DNA from: Dermanyssus gallinae
Taxonomy: Eukaryota; Arthropoda; Arachnida; Mesostigmata; Dermanyssidae
Assembly (NCBI GenBank): GCA_003439945.1
Contig: QVRM01002770.1
Location: forward strand, 490,501-554,500
Reading direction: 5' to 3'
Length of the DNA stretch: 64,000 nucleotides
Of this stretch, positions 33,524 through 44,149 are shown piece by piece (position 1 is the first letter of the stretch; each line of letters opens with the position of its first letter). Under the pieces are notes generated by a model, which saw nothing but the letters and a program-made list of their open reading frames with translations, was not told the DNA's origin and did not search any database. A program made the translations under genes and the position numbers.

Positions 33524-34426
33524 ATGGCGGGAAACGCGGACGGTTTGAAATCCTGCTCCCGATGCGCGGAAAGGATTGATGGACTGGTGCTGCACTGCGG
33601 GGTCTGCGAGCGTGCGATTCACTTCACGTGCCTCCTTGAGGACGAGAAGGCAATGGACATGAGCAGCACCGCTTGGTGGAAGTGCCGGCTGTGCGCGATG
33701 CCAGCGGCCAACATGGACATCAGGGGGTTCATGACCAGTCTGGAGAAGGTGGCCATCTCTCACGAGATGATGAGCTGCATGGTGTTCTTCTGCACGGTGG
33801 AGTTCGCCAAACAGCTCAAGGTGGTCCGCCCTGGATCCCAGCTGAGCGTGCTCTCCGTCCCGCTCTTCAACCAAGACTGCAAGGCTGCCAACGAGGCCCT
33901 CTCGCTGCGCGCCGCGGCTGCCGGCTTCGTATACGTGCCCCTCACCCAGATCCAGCGTCAGGTGGTTGAACGCGGCTCCTACAGCTACAAGGGTGAGCCG
34001 GCCAAGAAAGCGGCCCTGGCGATCGCCCGACGGGTAAAAGATTTTTTAGGGGTGTCCCTAAGAGATCCTTCCAAGGTCAGCAACGACGAAACTACCCATC
34101 AGTCCAAGCACTCGGGCACGAAGAACAAACACAGCGTGGACAAGAGCGCCGTAAACGGCATCAAGACTGCTCTCCGGCAGCTTCTGCGCGAGAGATCCTC
34201 CCAGAGCTCCAACCGGTCTCCTGGCGAGATCCGAGGTGCTCAAACTCGGCGCCGCCACCGTCCCCGCTACGAAGCGAAGCACCAGAAGGACAGGCAGGAC
34301 AACTCGGAGTTCCGCGCGCCGCCGAGGGACACTCTGTACGACCACCTCGCCGCGGCTCTTCGGGACAGCACCCGCCGCAGCAGACCCCGGAGCAAGGGGA
34401 GGGGCCGCAATGGGAACCGCTCCTAG
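33524..34426 (+). CDS. LINE ORF1 protein with PHD-like zinc finger
   Basis: The frame has 300 residues and starts at an ATG in good context (GCCATGG). Residues about 10-57 form a C-x2-C...C-x2-C-x4-H-x2-C...W-x-C-x2-C pattern (CSRCAERIDGLVLHCGVC, then WWKCRLC), the layout of a PHD finger. Such fingers are known in ORF1 of CR1-type LINEs. The middle part (VVRPGSQLSVLSVPLF, then NEALSLRAAAAGFVYV) may be a reduced SGNH-esterase-like fold, also known in CR1 ORF1; this is inference. The C-terminus (about 215-300) is Arg/Ser/Lys-rich and probably binds RNA. It overlaps the frame of ORF2. Confidence 0.7.
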   Translation: MAGNADGLKSCSRCAERIDGLVLHCGVCERAIHFTCLLEDEKAMDMSSTAWWKCRLCAMPAANMDIRGFMTSLEKVAISHEMMSCMVFFCTVEFAKQLKVVRPGSQLSVLSVPLFNQDCKAANEALSLRAAAAGFVYVPLTQIQRQVVERGSYSYKGEPAKKAALAIARRVKDFLGVSLRDPSKVSNDETTHQSKHSGTKNKHSVDKSAVNGIKTALRQLLRERSSQSSNRSPGEIRGAQTRRRHRPRYEAKHQKDRQDNSEFRAPPRDTLYDHLAAALRDSTRRSRPRSKGRGRNGNRS

Positions 34427-34428
34427 TT

Positions 34429-37180
34429 GCACAGTGGAACTGCGAGGGGATTCGGACACTCGACCTCCTCGCGCCCTCCGCGTTTGAGGGCATTGACGTT
34501 CTTGTGCTGACGGAGACTTGGGCCACGACCTCCTTCAACATCCCCGGCTTCTACTGCGCGCACTCCCCCGCAATCCGGCCTGCAGGTCCCGGCCGACCCA
34601 GCGGCGGTGTCTCCGTGTGCTATAACCAGCGGCTGGGCGATGTTGAAGTGCTTCTTGCTGAGGAAGACATGGTCGTAATCCAGGGTTTGCGGCTAAACAT
34701 AATCGCAGGCTACGTGCGTCCGCCGTCCAAGGAAAACTCGACGGTGCTGGTTGAAAAGCTGACCCGGTGCTTCAGTGCGCTGGACAGCAATGCGCCCATC
34801 ATCGTCACCGGCGATTTCAACAGTAGGCTGGACCGCCCGGCCGATCTGCGCACGAGAATTCTCCTGGACACCCTGGCCGACTCGGGCTGTTGGGTTGTCA
34901 CCGATCCTGCAAGCCCAACCTTCGAGGGGCACATGGGATCATCTGTCATAGATGTATTCGCGGTAAGCTTGCCATCCGAGCAGGTCTCTTACCTCGGTGT
35001 TGACAACCCCCTCCGCAGCGGAGGACATTTCAAGAATCATCTGCCAACGGCTGTGAGAGTCTTCCTGCCAGCTGCTAGGACTCCTGCTCCCCGCCCACCT
35101 CCGCTGGCCAAGCATATTAGCTTGCACCACCTACGGGAACGCCTTCACGAGGTCTTCCCCGTGCCGGGAGCTCCAGGCATTGACCAATATGCCAAAGCTC
35201 TTACGGAGCTGTTGAGATACGCAGCTGGTCTTAGTAAGCCAAGAAGGGGGAGTCCATGGTTCAACAGTGCGTGCAAAGCAGCCAACCAGGCCCAGCTCAG
35301 CGCTCGCCTCCTAGCCGCACTTTACCCGAGGATGCGGCCACTCTTCATCATTCTCAAAAGTTGGTGTCGCCGGACGTACAAAGCCGAACGCGCCAAGTAC
35401 CTGGAACAAAAGGAGTCCGCGCTGTTGGATGAGGCAGAGCGACAACCGTACAAGTGGCTCCGCCGACAGGGATCTCCCATTTGCCCTATCAACTCATCGG
35501 CGCTCATCTCCCACTTCAGCCGCATGTTTGCGTCGGCCGACACCATCCCGCGCGGCATCCTCCACTACGAAGCGGCCTGGGACGAGAAAACAATGCTGCT
35601 ACGGGATTCACTCTCCGCAGAGTTTTCTCTTACCGAGGTGCTTGGCGCCATGCAACGACTCCGTCTCAACAAGGCCGCCGGTCCCGACCAAGTCCGTAAT
35701 GAGCACCTCAAGGAGGCCATGGTACTTGCTCCTTGCTGGACCGCCCTTTTCAACGCTAGTCTGCGCGAAGGTCGCCTTCCCAGCGACTGGCAGAGTGCTC
35801 ATCTAGCAGTCATCCCGAAGGGAAAGGGCAACCCCAGAGAGCCCAGCTCGTGGCGTGGGATCGCCAAAAAGAGCTGCTGCTACAAGCTGCTCTCTGCAAT
35901 CCTCACCGCCCGCCTGTCTCACTTCCTCGAGGCTCTCGGCGCCATCCCGAAAGAGCAGCACGGCTTCCGCGTAGGCAGGTTCACACTGACTGCGTGTGAG
36001 ATTCTGCTAGTCTAGGCACGCCAAGCAATTCCTGTACGCCGTCTTTGTGGATTTCCGCTCGGCCTTTGATGGAGCTCCCAGAGACAAGATGATCTCCAAG
36101 TTGGCTGAAGCGGGCGTGCCTGCCAACATCCTCCAGCTCATCGGGGCAATCCTACAGGAAAACCCGATCACCATACAGGATGGGGTGGCTGAGTTGTGCC
36201 CCTTTGTGCAAACGACGGGAGTCGCGCAGGGGGACAACTTAAGTCCGCTGCTGTTCTCCATCCTGCTCAACGATCTTCCGCGACGCATCGTGGGCACTCG
36301 AGAGTCCGTCCGCCCAGACATTCTGCTATACGCAGACGATCTCGCGATATATGGAACAAGCCGATTCGAGGTGCAGCAGAGCCTAGCGAGACTCGAGCAG
36401 TACGTGGCGGATGTAGGACTCGAGATCAACATCGGCAAGACCAAGGCCATGAAGTTCCGTAAAGCTGGTCGACTTGCAACCAGCGATGAGCTACGGTTGT
36501 ACTCCACACCACTGGAGTATGTCAACAATTTTCCGTATCTTGGCCTCTCTCTCCCGACCTCCGGTACGTCGTTTACGGAGCACATTGCCGAGAGGGTCAG
36601 AAAAGCCCTCGTAGCAGGCGTCGGAATTGAGAAACCCACGCTTCTCTCTCTTAACGCGGCGCTAAAACTTTTCAACCTTAAGATCGCGCCCACGGCATCC
36701 TACGGCATACAGCTTATCTGGGAGAACTTGAGCGTGGCCCAGCTCGCGAGGCTTGATCGAGTGAAACCCGCCTTTCTCAAGCGAGTGCTCGGCCTCCACA
36801 CGTCATGCCGCAATCGTCTGGTCTATTTACTCGCCGGTACCCCGCTCTTCATAGAAGACCTGCAACGCCAGTTCCGGTTGCCGGAAACACAGGCCTACAG
36901 GGACTTTATCTGTCAGTGGGAGGTGAGATTGTCAGACGTGGACCCCGACTTCTTTAGTACGGGTGCAATGACAAACAATGCGTGGAAGGGACTGCATCGT
37001 ACCAACCGAAGTGTGGTAGTACGCTATGCAGTGCATGGCTTCCACCATGTTCTCTGTAAAACTCAAGGGTACCATGAGCCGACAGAAGAATGTATCTGTA
37101 ACAGGTGTGGGAGAGCTTGTGGGAGATATCATGCGGGGGAGTGCCCCAGAGTTGAATCACTGGCCAGGCTGGCTCAGTGA
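34429..37180 (+). pseudogene. LINE ORF2: APE endonuclease and reverse transcriptase, one break
   Basis: The endonuclease begins at VAQWNCEGIRTLDLL (34426-34470), continues with LTETWATTSF and VTGDFNSRLD, and ends GGHFKNHLPT, giving an APE-type set of catalytic motifs. A linker leads to the RT: WRGIAKKSCCYKLLSAIL, EQHGFRVGRF, FVDFRSAFD, TTGVAQGDNLSPLLFS and an intact YADD (LLYADDLAIYG, about 36330). After VNNFPYLGLSL comes a C-terminal zinc motif CICNRCGRACGRYHAGEC. A small deletion with frameshift near 36010 separates the two open parts (34504-36015 and 36047-37180). The true start is unclear because the frame is open upstream into ORF1. Confidence 0.85.
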
Positions 37181-37235
37181 CCGTGTTTTTATGTATAATA
37201 TTTGACTATATATCTAACAAAGGTGATTAATAAAT

Positions 37236-37737
37236 GAATGAATAATAACGCATAACTAAAGTTTCACTTTGACACAAATATTTGTAAAAACGTCTTTCCC
37301 GGCGGTGCAATAGCCACTGCAAAAGGTACTAAGCTCTCACACATTGACTGCATAATAAACTACCCATTATTTGAATATTATACACTTTTCCAGCAGACCT
37401 CGAAGCGATAATGAATAAATATCAACAATAAAAACATAATCAAGCGAGCTTAGTTTCCGGCCACGAGGATACCCATACCGGTAGAAAAACCGTATTGATA
37501 TTTGGTCCATTGTCTACTCAGAATGATAAAAATCAATTCGCAGATGCCACGATTTTCAAATAGAGATCACTTCAAATTTCGAAACTGTATTTATGGGGAG
37601 GTAGCAGCGGTGGCTTGGGCGGTTAACGTTCAAATATAAAAAATAGGGCGTTGCTATGCCTAAGATTGAATACAACTAGAGTAAAACTTTTCTTCCTTCA
37701 TTGTTAAATCGAGTTGAGGAGGACGTGTATCTATAAT

Positions 37738-37788
<51 letters not shown>

Positions 37789-38849
37789 TGATTGTACCGT
37801 GCAATGGTTGTTATCGTTGCTAACGTTGATGTGCTTGTGGGCGCCGTTTTGCAGTAAAAGCCTTACCAACTCAGCCAGCGTCCCGACACATTTTCAGCTA
37901 TAGATTGTCGTGAGAGAGCAACGCTGTACTTGCTTGAAAGCATTGACAGATGAATTTTTGGTTTGTGGATTTTGAATCAATCACTAGCTTGTGATACGCA
38001 CTCTACTGATAATACTCCTTTGTACGATTTTTTAAGGTACTGGCCGTGTCAACAGGCTGAACTTTATAGCGAGACGTCAGTACCACGGCGGCTGGTTGCA
38101 CCGTTGTGTACTAGATTAGACATAGCCCGGCTCAACACAGTTGGCGACATGACCACTGGCCCGCGGGCCTAAATCATCCGCTAGACTTATTGGTTTTTTG
38201 GCGCTCCGATCTATACATCTCTCTGCTCTACTGGTGTTTACATTATTGGTGCAAGTGCTCTTCAAAAACTGCACATGTTACTCCCATGCTTGCTGTAAGA
38301 ACAGTTTCTTAGACTTAGTCTGATTCACACTATAGCACTTAAAGCAATAGTGATCTTAATGTGACCCACACTATAGTACCAAAAGCAACGGTGATTCGCA
38401 AAGGGTCGTTTGGATGGCATCACAGATTTTCTTCTAGACGTCTGATCTATTTGCGCTCCTCTTCACTGAAGCTGTTCATGTGTAGAATTAAATTCCGTTT
38501 TTTATTGTTTTCGACCCGACTCGCCGGTACAAGTCGGCGAGTCGGGTAAAAGCTTCTGTGCAGTTTCCTGTGCAGTACACGCATTTGCACCATGAAACGC
38601 GTCATATCAAGAAGTTCTCCAATTGATTTATTAATTAATTAGCTATAAGTTTCTTATTAAGCTCTAACTTATAATTAGACTTGCTATGTTTTTAGAATCG
38701 ACACTATGAGTACTTTCAGTTGGTCAGATGGTAACCATTCATTCTCCGAGAACACGTACTATTATTTCAAAGCAAGCATGTTTGTAAACGTCAGCATAAG
38801 GCAATGTTTCTTTGATGGGTAAACATATTAAATTATTACATTTTCAGAA
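37236..38849. other. Non-coding stretch with a (TA)n array
   Basis: No gene was seen. A (TA)n tract lies at 37738-37780. A short plus frame at 37963-38172 has no recognisable motif. Confidence 0.5.
38514..38547. repeat. GC-rich perfect stem-loop (13-bp stem)
   Basis: ACCCGACTCGCCG at 38514-38526 pairs exactly with CGGCGAGTCGGGT at 38535-38547 around an 8-base loop. It stands out in AT-rich sequence. Its role is unknown. Confidence 0.8.
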
Positions 38850-38896
38850 TGCGGCTTCAAAATTATCGATCAAAGAATAGCTAGTATCACATTATG

Positions 38897-38931
<35 letters not shown>

Positions 38932-38990
38932 GGCGAGCACTGCCGAGTGTGCAAACGTATTGTAAACGATTAATAAATCATCACAATATT

Positions 38991-39026
<36 letters not shown>

Positions 39027-39064
39027 TAATGCAATACTAGCTACTCCTTGATCGAGAAGCCGCA
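38850..39064. repeat. Imperfect inverted repeat flanking a (TA)n core
   Basis: The left arm (38850-38900) and right arm (39021-39064) are inverse copies sharing TGCGGCTTC, TCGATCAA and AGCTAGTAT, with one 7-base indel and a few mismatches. The core is (TA)n interrupted by a 63-bp R2/R4-like insertion. Confidence 0.8.
38932..38994 (+). mobile_element. 63-bp 3' end of the R2/R4-like LINE inside (TA)n
   Basis: The sequence from GGCGAGCACTGCCGAGTGTG to CACAATATTTTC matches 13952-14012 with one visible difference (AAACGATT versus AAATGATT). It has pure (TA)n on both sides. This is an extremely 5'-truncated insertion into a TA array. Confidence 0.85.
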
Positions 39065-39104
39065 ATCTGGAATTTTAAAGATTTGATATATATATATATA
39101 TATA

Positions 39105-41267
39105 CAGGGTGTTACGTAAAAAGTTGTACTTCTTTCGAGGTTTGATAGAGCTCGGCAAGAAAATAATTTTTCCCAATGGGCGGAAGCCAAGAAAGCGTTT
39201 TGTTTAGGAGTGAGGTTGAAATTTAGAAAAGTCGTTATTCTGCCTTATTTTCTCCTACATAGTTGTACAAAATCTACGTTTGCGGGAGAACCAGTCAACG
39301 CATGAAGCAACCGATCATACCAGTGTGTTCGGCGGAAAATTTTGCATAATAAATGACACCTAACGCAAGCTAGCAAAAAGCAAATAGGTGGAATAAAAAA
39401 AATCATAAAAAGTCGATTTGTTGTTATAACTTACGTTGAAGCTTTCACGTGCAAAATCTAAAAATTTTGCCATTGCGCACAAATGACGAACACTCTCTAA
39501 CGATAGCAAATTTAATGCCCGTCATTTTCGTACCAAAGTGATGGTGCTGCGTTACGTAGTTGCTGAGAAACTAGGCTTTTTCGACAGCCATATCAAAAGC
39601 AAAGGCATGCATACTTCCTAGCATCTTGACCTGCTTTACCACAGAAACCACTTGCGCACGTCCAGAAACACACCAGCATTTATTTATTATAAGAAGTGCT
39701 CGAAGTTCCGTCCGCCTACCACTAAACACGTTCTGTAGCGATTGCACAGGCTCTCTTGCACTCGTGTAAATATGTTAGGCATTGCCCTAACGGCGTCAGC
39801 AGCGTTGAATATACGGTCAACCAGATCTTCACGCGATTCAACGGGGGTTTCGTAGACAACACTCTTTAGGTAGCCCCACAAAAAAAAGTCGAGGCTTGTT
39901 AAATCGGGGGAGCGAGGTGGCCAAGCTATAGACCCGCCTCGGCCGATCCACCGATTCTTGAATGCTTCGTTTAGGTATTCTCGAACCGTAGCAGAGTTGT
40001 GTGGCGGCATTTTCAGACGAAAGCTTTCCAGGATGCCTTCTAACAACTGGGTAACGTATGAATCAAAAACGCGCGATACGCAGCTGCATCTAATCTGGCG
40101 GAAACAAACACACCAGCATTTGTTTACGCTGAGCAGCCGGCTTTGTTTCGAAATTATTCGCCGTTCGCACAAGCTTCTATCGGAAATTTGCGCGGGCTTT
40201 GATTCTGAATTCGTCATTCGAGACGCCAAAACACCAGAAGAAAAACCGCCAACGCCAAAAGCTATAAAACGAAGTGTCAGGTCTGCCTATCGCGCATTTT
40301 TGATTTATACGTTACCCCAGCTTTTGGAAAGCGTCCCGGAAAGCGTTCGTCTAAGAATGTGGTTCCAGCATGATGGTGCGCCGCCACACAACTCTGCTAC
40401 GGTTCGAGAATACCTAAACGAAGCATTCAAGAATCGGTGGATCGGCCGAGGCGGGTCTATAGCTTGGCCACCTCGCTCCCCCGATTTAACAAGCCTCGAC
40501 TTTTTTTTGTGGGGCTACCTAAAGAGTGTTGTCTACGAAACCCCCGTTGAATCGCGTGAAGATCTGGTTGACCGTATATTCAACGCTGCTGACGCCGTTA
40601 GGGCAATGCCTAACATATTTACACGAGTGCAAGAGAGCCTGTGCAATCGCTACAGAACGTGTTTAGTGGTAGGCGGACGGAACTTCGAGCACTTCTTATA
40701 ATAAATAAATGCTGGTGTGTTTCTGGACGTGCGCAAGTGGTTTCTGTGGTAAAGCAGGTCAAGATGCTAGGAAGTATGCATGCCTTTGCTTTTGATATGG
40801 CTGTCGAAAAAGCCTAGTTTCTCAGCAACTACGTAACGCAGCACCATCTTTGGTACGAAAATGACGGGCATTAAATTTGCTATCGTTAGAGAGTGTTCGT
40901 CATTTGTGCGCAATGGCAAAATTTTTAGATTTTGCACGTGAAAGCTTCAACGTAAGTTATAACAACAAATCGACTTTTTATGATTTTTTTTATTCCACCT
41001 ATTTGCTTTTTGCTAGCTTGCGTTAGGTGTCATTTGCCGCCGAACACACTGGTATGATCGGTTGCTTCATGCGTTGACTGGTTCTCCCGCAAACGTAGAT
41101 TTTGTACAACTATGTAGGAGAAAATAAGGCAGAATAACGACTTTTCTAAATTTCATCCTCACTCCTAAGCAAAACGTTTTCTTGGCTTCCGCCCATTGGG
41201 AAAAATTATTTTCTTGCCGAGCTCTATCAAACCTCGAAAGAAGTACAACTTTTTACGTAACACCCTG
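39105..41267. mobile_element. Fold-back Tc1/mariner-superfamily element, copy B
   Basis: The element is 2163 bp with CAGGGTG and CACCCTG ends, each bounded by TA (39103-39104 and 41268-41269). The left arm 39105-40008 and right arm 40380-41267 are near-identical inverse copies of about 0.9 kb around a 371-bp loop. It is longer in the loop than copy A and keeps the catalytic segment HDGAPPH. Both arms carry transposase C-terminal coding sequence. Confidence 0.85.
39958..40701 (+). pseudogene. Transposase C-terminal part, DD41D spacing, in element B
   Basis: The plus-strand frame contains AYRAFLIYTLPQLLESVPES, then MWFQHDGAPPHNSATVREYL and SPDLTSLDFFLWGYLK, ending GGRNFEHFL. The aspartates of HDGAP and SLDFF are 41 residues apart, matching the DD41D class described in the IS630-Tc1-mariner superfamily. 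The N-terminal DNA-binding region and the first catalytic aspartate are absent, because the loop replaces them. The first about 90 residues are probably not coding. The opposite strand (39687-40229) encodes the same C-terminus without HDGAP. Confidence 0.7.
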
Positions 41268-41277
41268 TATATATATA

Positions 41278-41280
41278 AGG

Positions 41281-41307
<27 letters not shown>
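41278..41307. repeat. (TA)n microsatellite
   Basis: A TA tract between element B and the 3' end of a minus-strand RLE LINE. Confidence 0.9.
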
Positions 41308-41311
<4 letters not shown>

Positions 41312-42330
41312 GTAAGAACATGTGCACAGCCCGCTCGGGGCATAACTCAAGGCGTTAGGTCCAGGCTTGGGCTGGTCCACCTTTCTGTAGCAAGCATCAA
41401 TTTTCTCCTGGCATCGTTGAGCAGTTTTTTTGTGAGCAGCCCAGGCCCCCTCAATGTCCTGAACGCAAGAGGTGAGAATAGGTGTGAGTAAGGGATGCTA
41501 AAATACTTTGTGCACGTGGCTGCTTCCGCTAGCGCTACCGAGGGTCCAAGGCGGGCCGCGCCCGTACGGACCAATAAAGGGGCTAAAAAGTAGGCTACGG
41601 TCGCACTCCATACCAGCATTTGGCCCCGCTCGAAGGAAGTCAGGGTAATGATATCAGGTCTCCTCCCATCGTCTCTGACTAAACAAGAAGGCTCCAAAAT
41701 GCATGTGTAGCCTGCCGACCGTAGCCCCCTCCAAGTGGCGTGCGATTCTGCCTGAACTCTCCGGACAAGAAAGTTCGTAGTAACCTAGGGAGTCGACCTC
41801 GTCACCACATCTGCACCGGTATGGGGAGACGAGCTCTGCTCCTAACCTCAATGCGACTAGTAATCGTGCAGGCTCAACGTACAGGAAAGACCTAGCTGAT
41901 GGCTCGGGAGGGCGTGCAGCCATGCACCTGCACCCGGCGAGGAAACTGCCTGTCACCTCGCTTTGCTAGCGGCTGTAGTTATTCGGTTCCGTAGGCCGCT
42001 CCAGTGGCCGTTGTTTGCCAGTTTTGACCACGCGCGCTGAAGAGAAGGAGTTTCTGGTAGAGACCTACAGATGCGTTGTGGGTCTGTCGCTACAAGTGCA
42101 GAGTGTTTCCTCTCTCGCCAAGACTCCGACCCACTAAACACACCTACCCCCTTAAGCTTCTCTCTAATGGCCCAAATATCCATAGAACAGTCTTAGGGGT
42201 CATCAAGAGACGTGGCGAGCGCCCAACGGATCATTTGGCCGAGGTCACTCACGGGTTCCCCCACCGGTCCAACGTGCTTGTCCTAACACTTTCGAACCCG
42301 TTTGATTGCAAGCCACGTCATCTGTTGATG
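41308..42330 (-). pseudogene. RLE LINE, C-terminal part (zinc motif and endonuclease)
   Basis: Read on the minus strand from about 42330, the sequence encodes QRAWSKLANNGHWSGLRNRI, then LRLGAELVSPYRCRCGDEV with ELSCPESSGRIARH (zinc-binding motif). DDGRRPDIITLTSF, LVWSATVAYFLAP and FSPLAFRTLRGPG form the endonuclease-like domain. The usual RPDG is RPDI and WDAT is WSAT, so catalytic residues are changed. A frameshift lies near 41660-41690. The 3' end touches (TA)n at 41307. It is the same lineage as 5789 and 51676. Confidence 0.7.
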
Positions 42331-42369
42331 TGGTAAGCGCTATTCGTTTCTTCTATATCTGCTGAGCTC

Positions 42370-43800
42370 GGTTTTATTTTTCATCACTAAAGTTGTCATT
42401 TCCTAGCCCAGCTTCCATGTTGATGCTGTGCTGCATATGGACTCTACAAACATTCTCATAATACTTCTCGGCGGGCCTGGTGTTCTGGCTCCTCGTTTTA
42501 CTTCTTCTCTGGACCACTTCAATCTTAGCAGCGCTATGGCAGTTGTCCTTGTCTGCTCTAGACCATTGCATTTCAGGAGAGTGTGCTCGGGGTCATCGTC
42601 GATGCCTTCCGCACAGTGCACGCAGGCTTCCAAGAGAGCTTTGCCTACACGAAAAATATAGCTTTGAAAGTTACAGTGGCTAGTGAGGCACTGCGTAAGG
42701 AAAAAGTTAATTTCCTCGCGCTGGGCGGTCTTTTTTTATGTCCTGCATGAGCAAGCGAAGTGAATGGCCCGGTGAGCCTACGGGCGTGGCGCCCTATTCT
42801 TCTTGCCACAATCTTGTCGTTTTTTCCCTCTCGACCCGTATATAATTTAGGAGGTTCTTGCCTACTGCATTAGCCCCTTTAGCCTTGGCCGTGCACCCCT
42901 TGATGTGACTTGTACCGCTGAGACCTTTGTCTAGTAGGACACCAAGATATCTAACTTCTGTTACTGGTTTGATCCCCTAGCCCGCCACTATCAGATTTAT
43001 CCTGCCCACTTTTTCTCCCTCTTTGGAGAATGGCCCTGCTCTTTTTCGGTGCAAACCCTGTTCTGTCCATCCATCACTTTATCGACCGAAAAACCATGTT
43101 TGTCTTTAACTCTAACATTTCCTCTGCCTCTGCTTGAGTAGTAATGGCCAAGTCATCTGCGTACGCAATCATCTCTACTCCCTGTGGGAGATCTTTCTGT
43201 TTCAAGGCGTCATCATATGTGATTTCCGGCGTAGGGGGCCCAGGAATGACCCTTGTGGAACTCCTGCTGTCATGTCTATTCACCGTGCCGCTAAAAACGT
43301 TTGCCTTGCAAGTACCCTGAGACGGCCCTCACAGGAAACGGAGGCACCTCTCTTTTCACTAGGATGTCTAAAATATTTTTTACGGCAGACTGTTAAACGC
43401 GTTCTTGACATCCAGAAAGACAACCACAAGAAATTTCGGTTTGTATTTAGGCAAACTGTGCAGCAAGTCAGCTTTGGTTGTTATTCGTTAAATTACTGTG
43501 AGAACTAATCTGTTCGTGCGAAATCCGCATTGGTGGGCCGATAGAAGACCAATCTGTTCCGCAAACGCCTTAAGTCTGTATTCTATAATTGCCTCATATC
43601 CTTTGCTAGGGTGTTCAGGAGACGTATGTTTCTGTACCCTTTGTTACTTCTGGGATTCAGGACCGCCTCCGCGCTCTTACAGTCTCTAGGCACTTAGCCA
43701 CTTGACATCGCCTTGGTGAGTAGTGTCGCTACCAAACCCGGGTATTCCTTGAAGAGCATCTACACCGGCAAAGGCGGAATGCCGTCGGGCCCCTACTAGT
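42370..43800 (-). pseudogene. R1-like LINE RT remnant
   Basis: Minus-strand traces in RT order: GPDGIPPLP near 43790, IRLLNTLAKDMRQL near 43630, VIPGPPTPEITYDD and AYADDLAITT near 43130-43260, and a C-terminal zinc motif CVHCAEGIDDDPEHTLLKC near 42600. The GPDGIPP start and the C-x2-C...H-x4-C end fit R1-clade elements. Many frameshifts are present. The YADD is intact, but the copy is dead. Confidence 0.6.
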
Positions 43801-44149
43801 ATATATATATAACTTGCACACAAGATATGCAGCAAATATTGAAGATAGATTGCATACAAGTGCAGAATCCCAATTGATGACGTTCAGGTCCCCAACATAT
43901 TAGAAAGGTTACGGAAGATTGATCGTGATACTCTCTTAAATATTAAAAAAAGTCACACCGAACTGATGTTAAAAATGCTCAAGATTATCCTTACGACGAC
44001 GCGTCGTGAGAAGAATATTCTTCTAAAGTTATTAGCGACAAAACGAGCTCTAAACCATCTGTTTCCATGGAGAGAAACCCGCCAACTTCAAGGAAACTTG
44101 ATGTTAACAGAATAAATATTTTCTTGAATGAAGCACATCTTAGGAAATA
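43801..44149. other. Short AT-rich non-coding stretch
   Basis: Starts with a short TA tract. Nothing was recognised. Confidence 0.4.

Larger units (their letters stand above)
33390..37235 (+). mobile_element. Near full-length CR1-like LINE with PHD-type ORF1
   Basis: ORF1 and ORF2 stand in normal order with a GC-rich coding body, in contrast to AT-rich flanks. The 3' UTR is short and ends AACAAAGGTGATTAATAAATGAATGAATAATAA, of which the core CTAACAAAGGTGAT is shared with the minus-strand copy near 44170. There is no poly(A), as in CR1-type elements. One break in ORF2 near 36010 is the only obvious coding defect. The 5' limit is approximate. Confidence 0.8.

Noticed and set aside
37597..37670. 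tRNA-like or SINE head (GGTGGCTTGGGCGGTTAACG)
   Set aside because: The putative B box is poor and no cloverleaf could be drawn with confidence.
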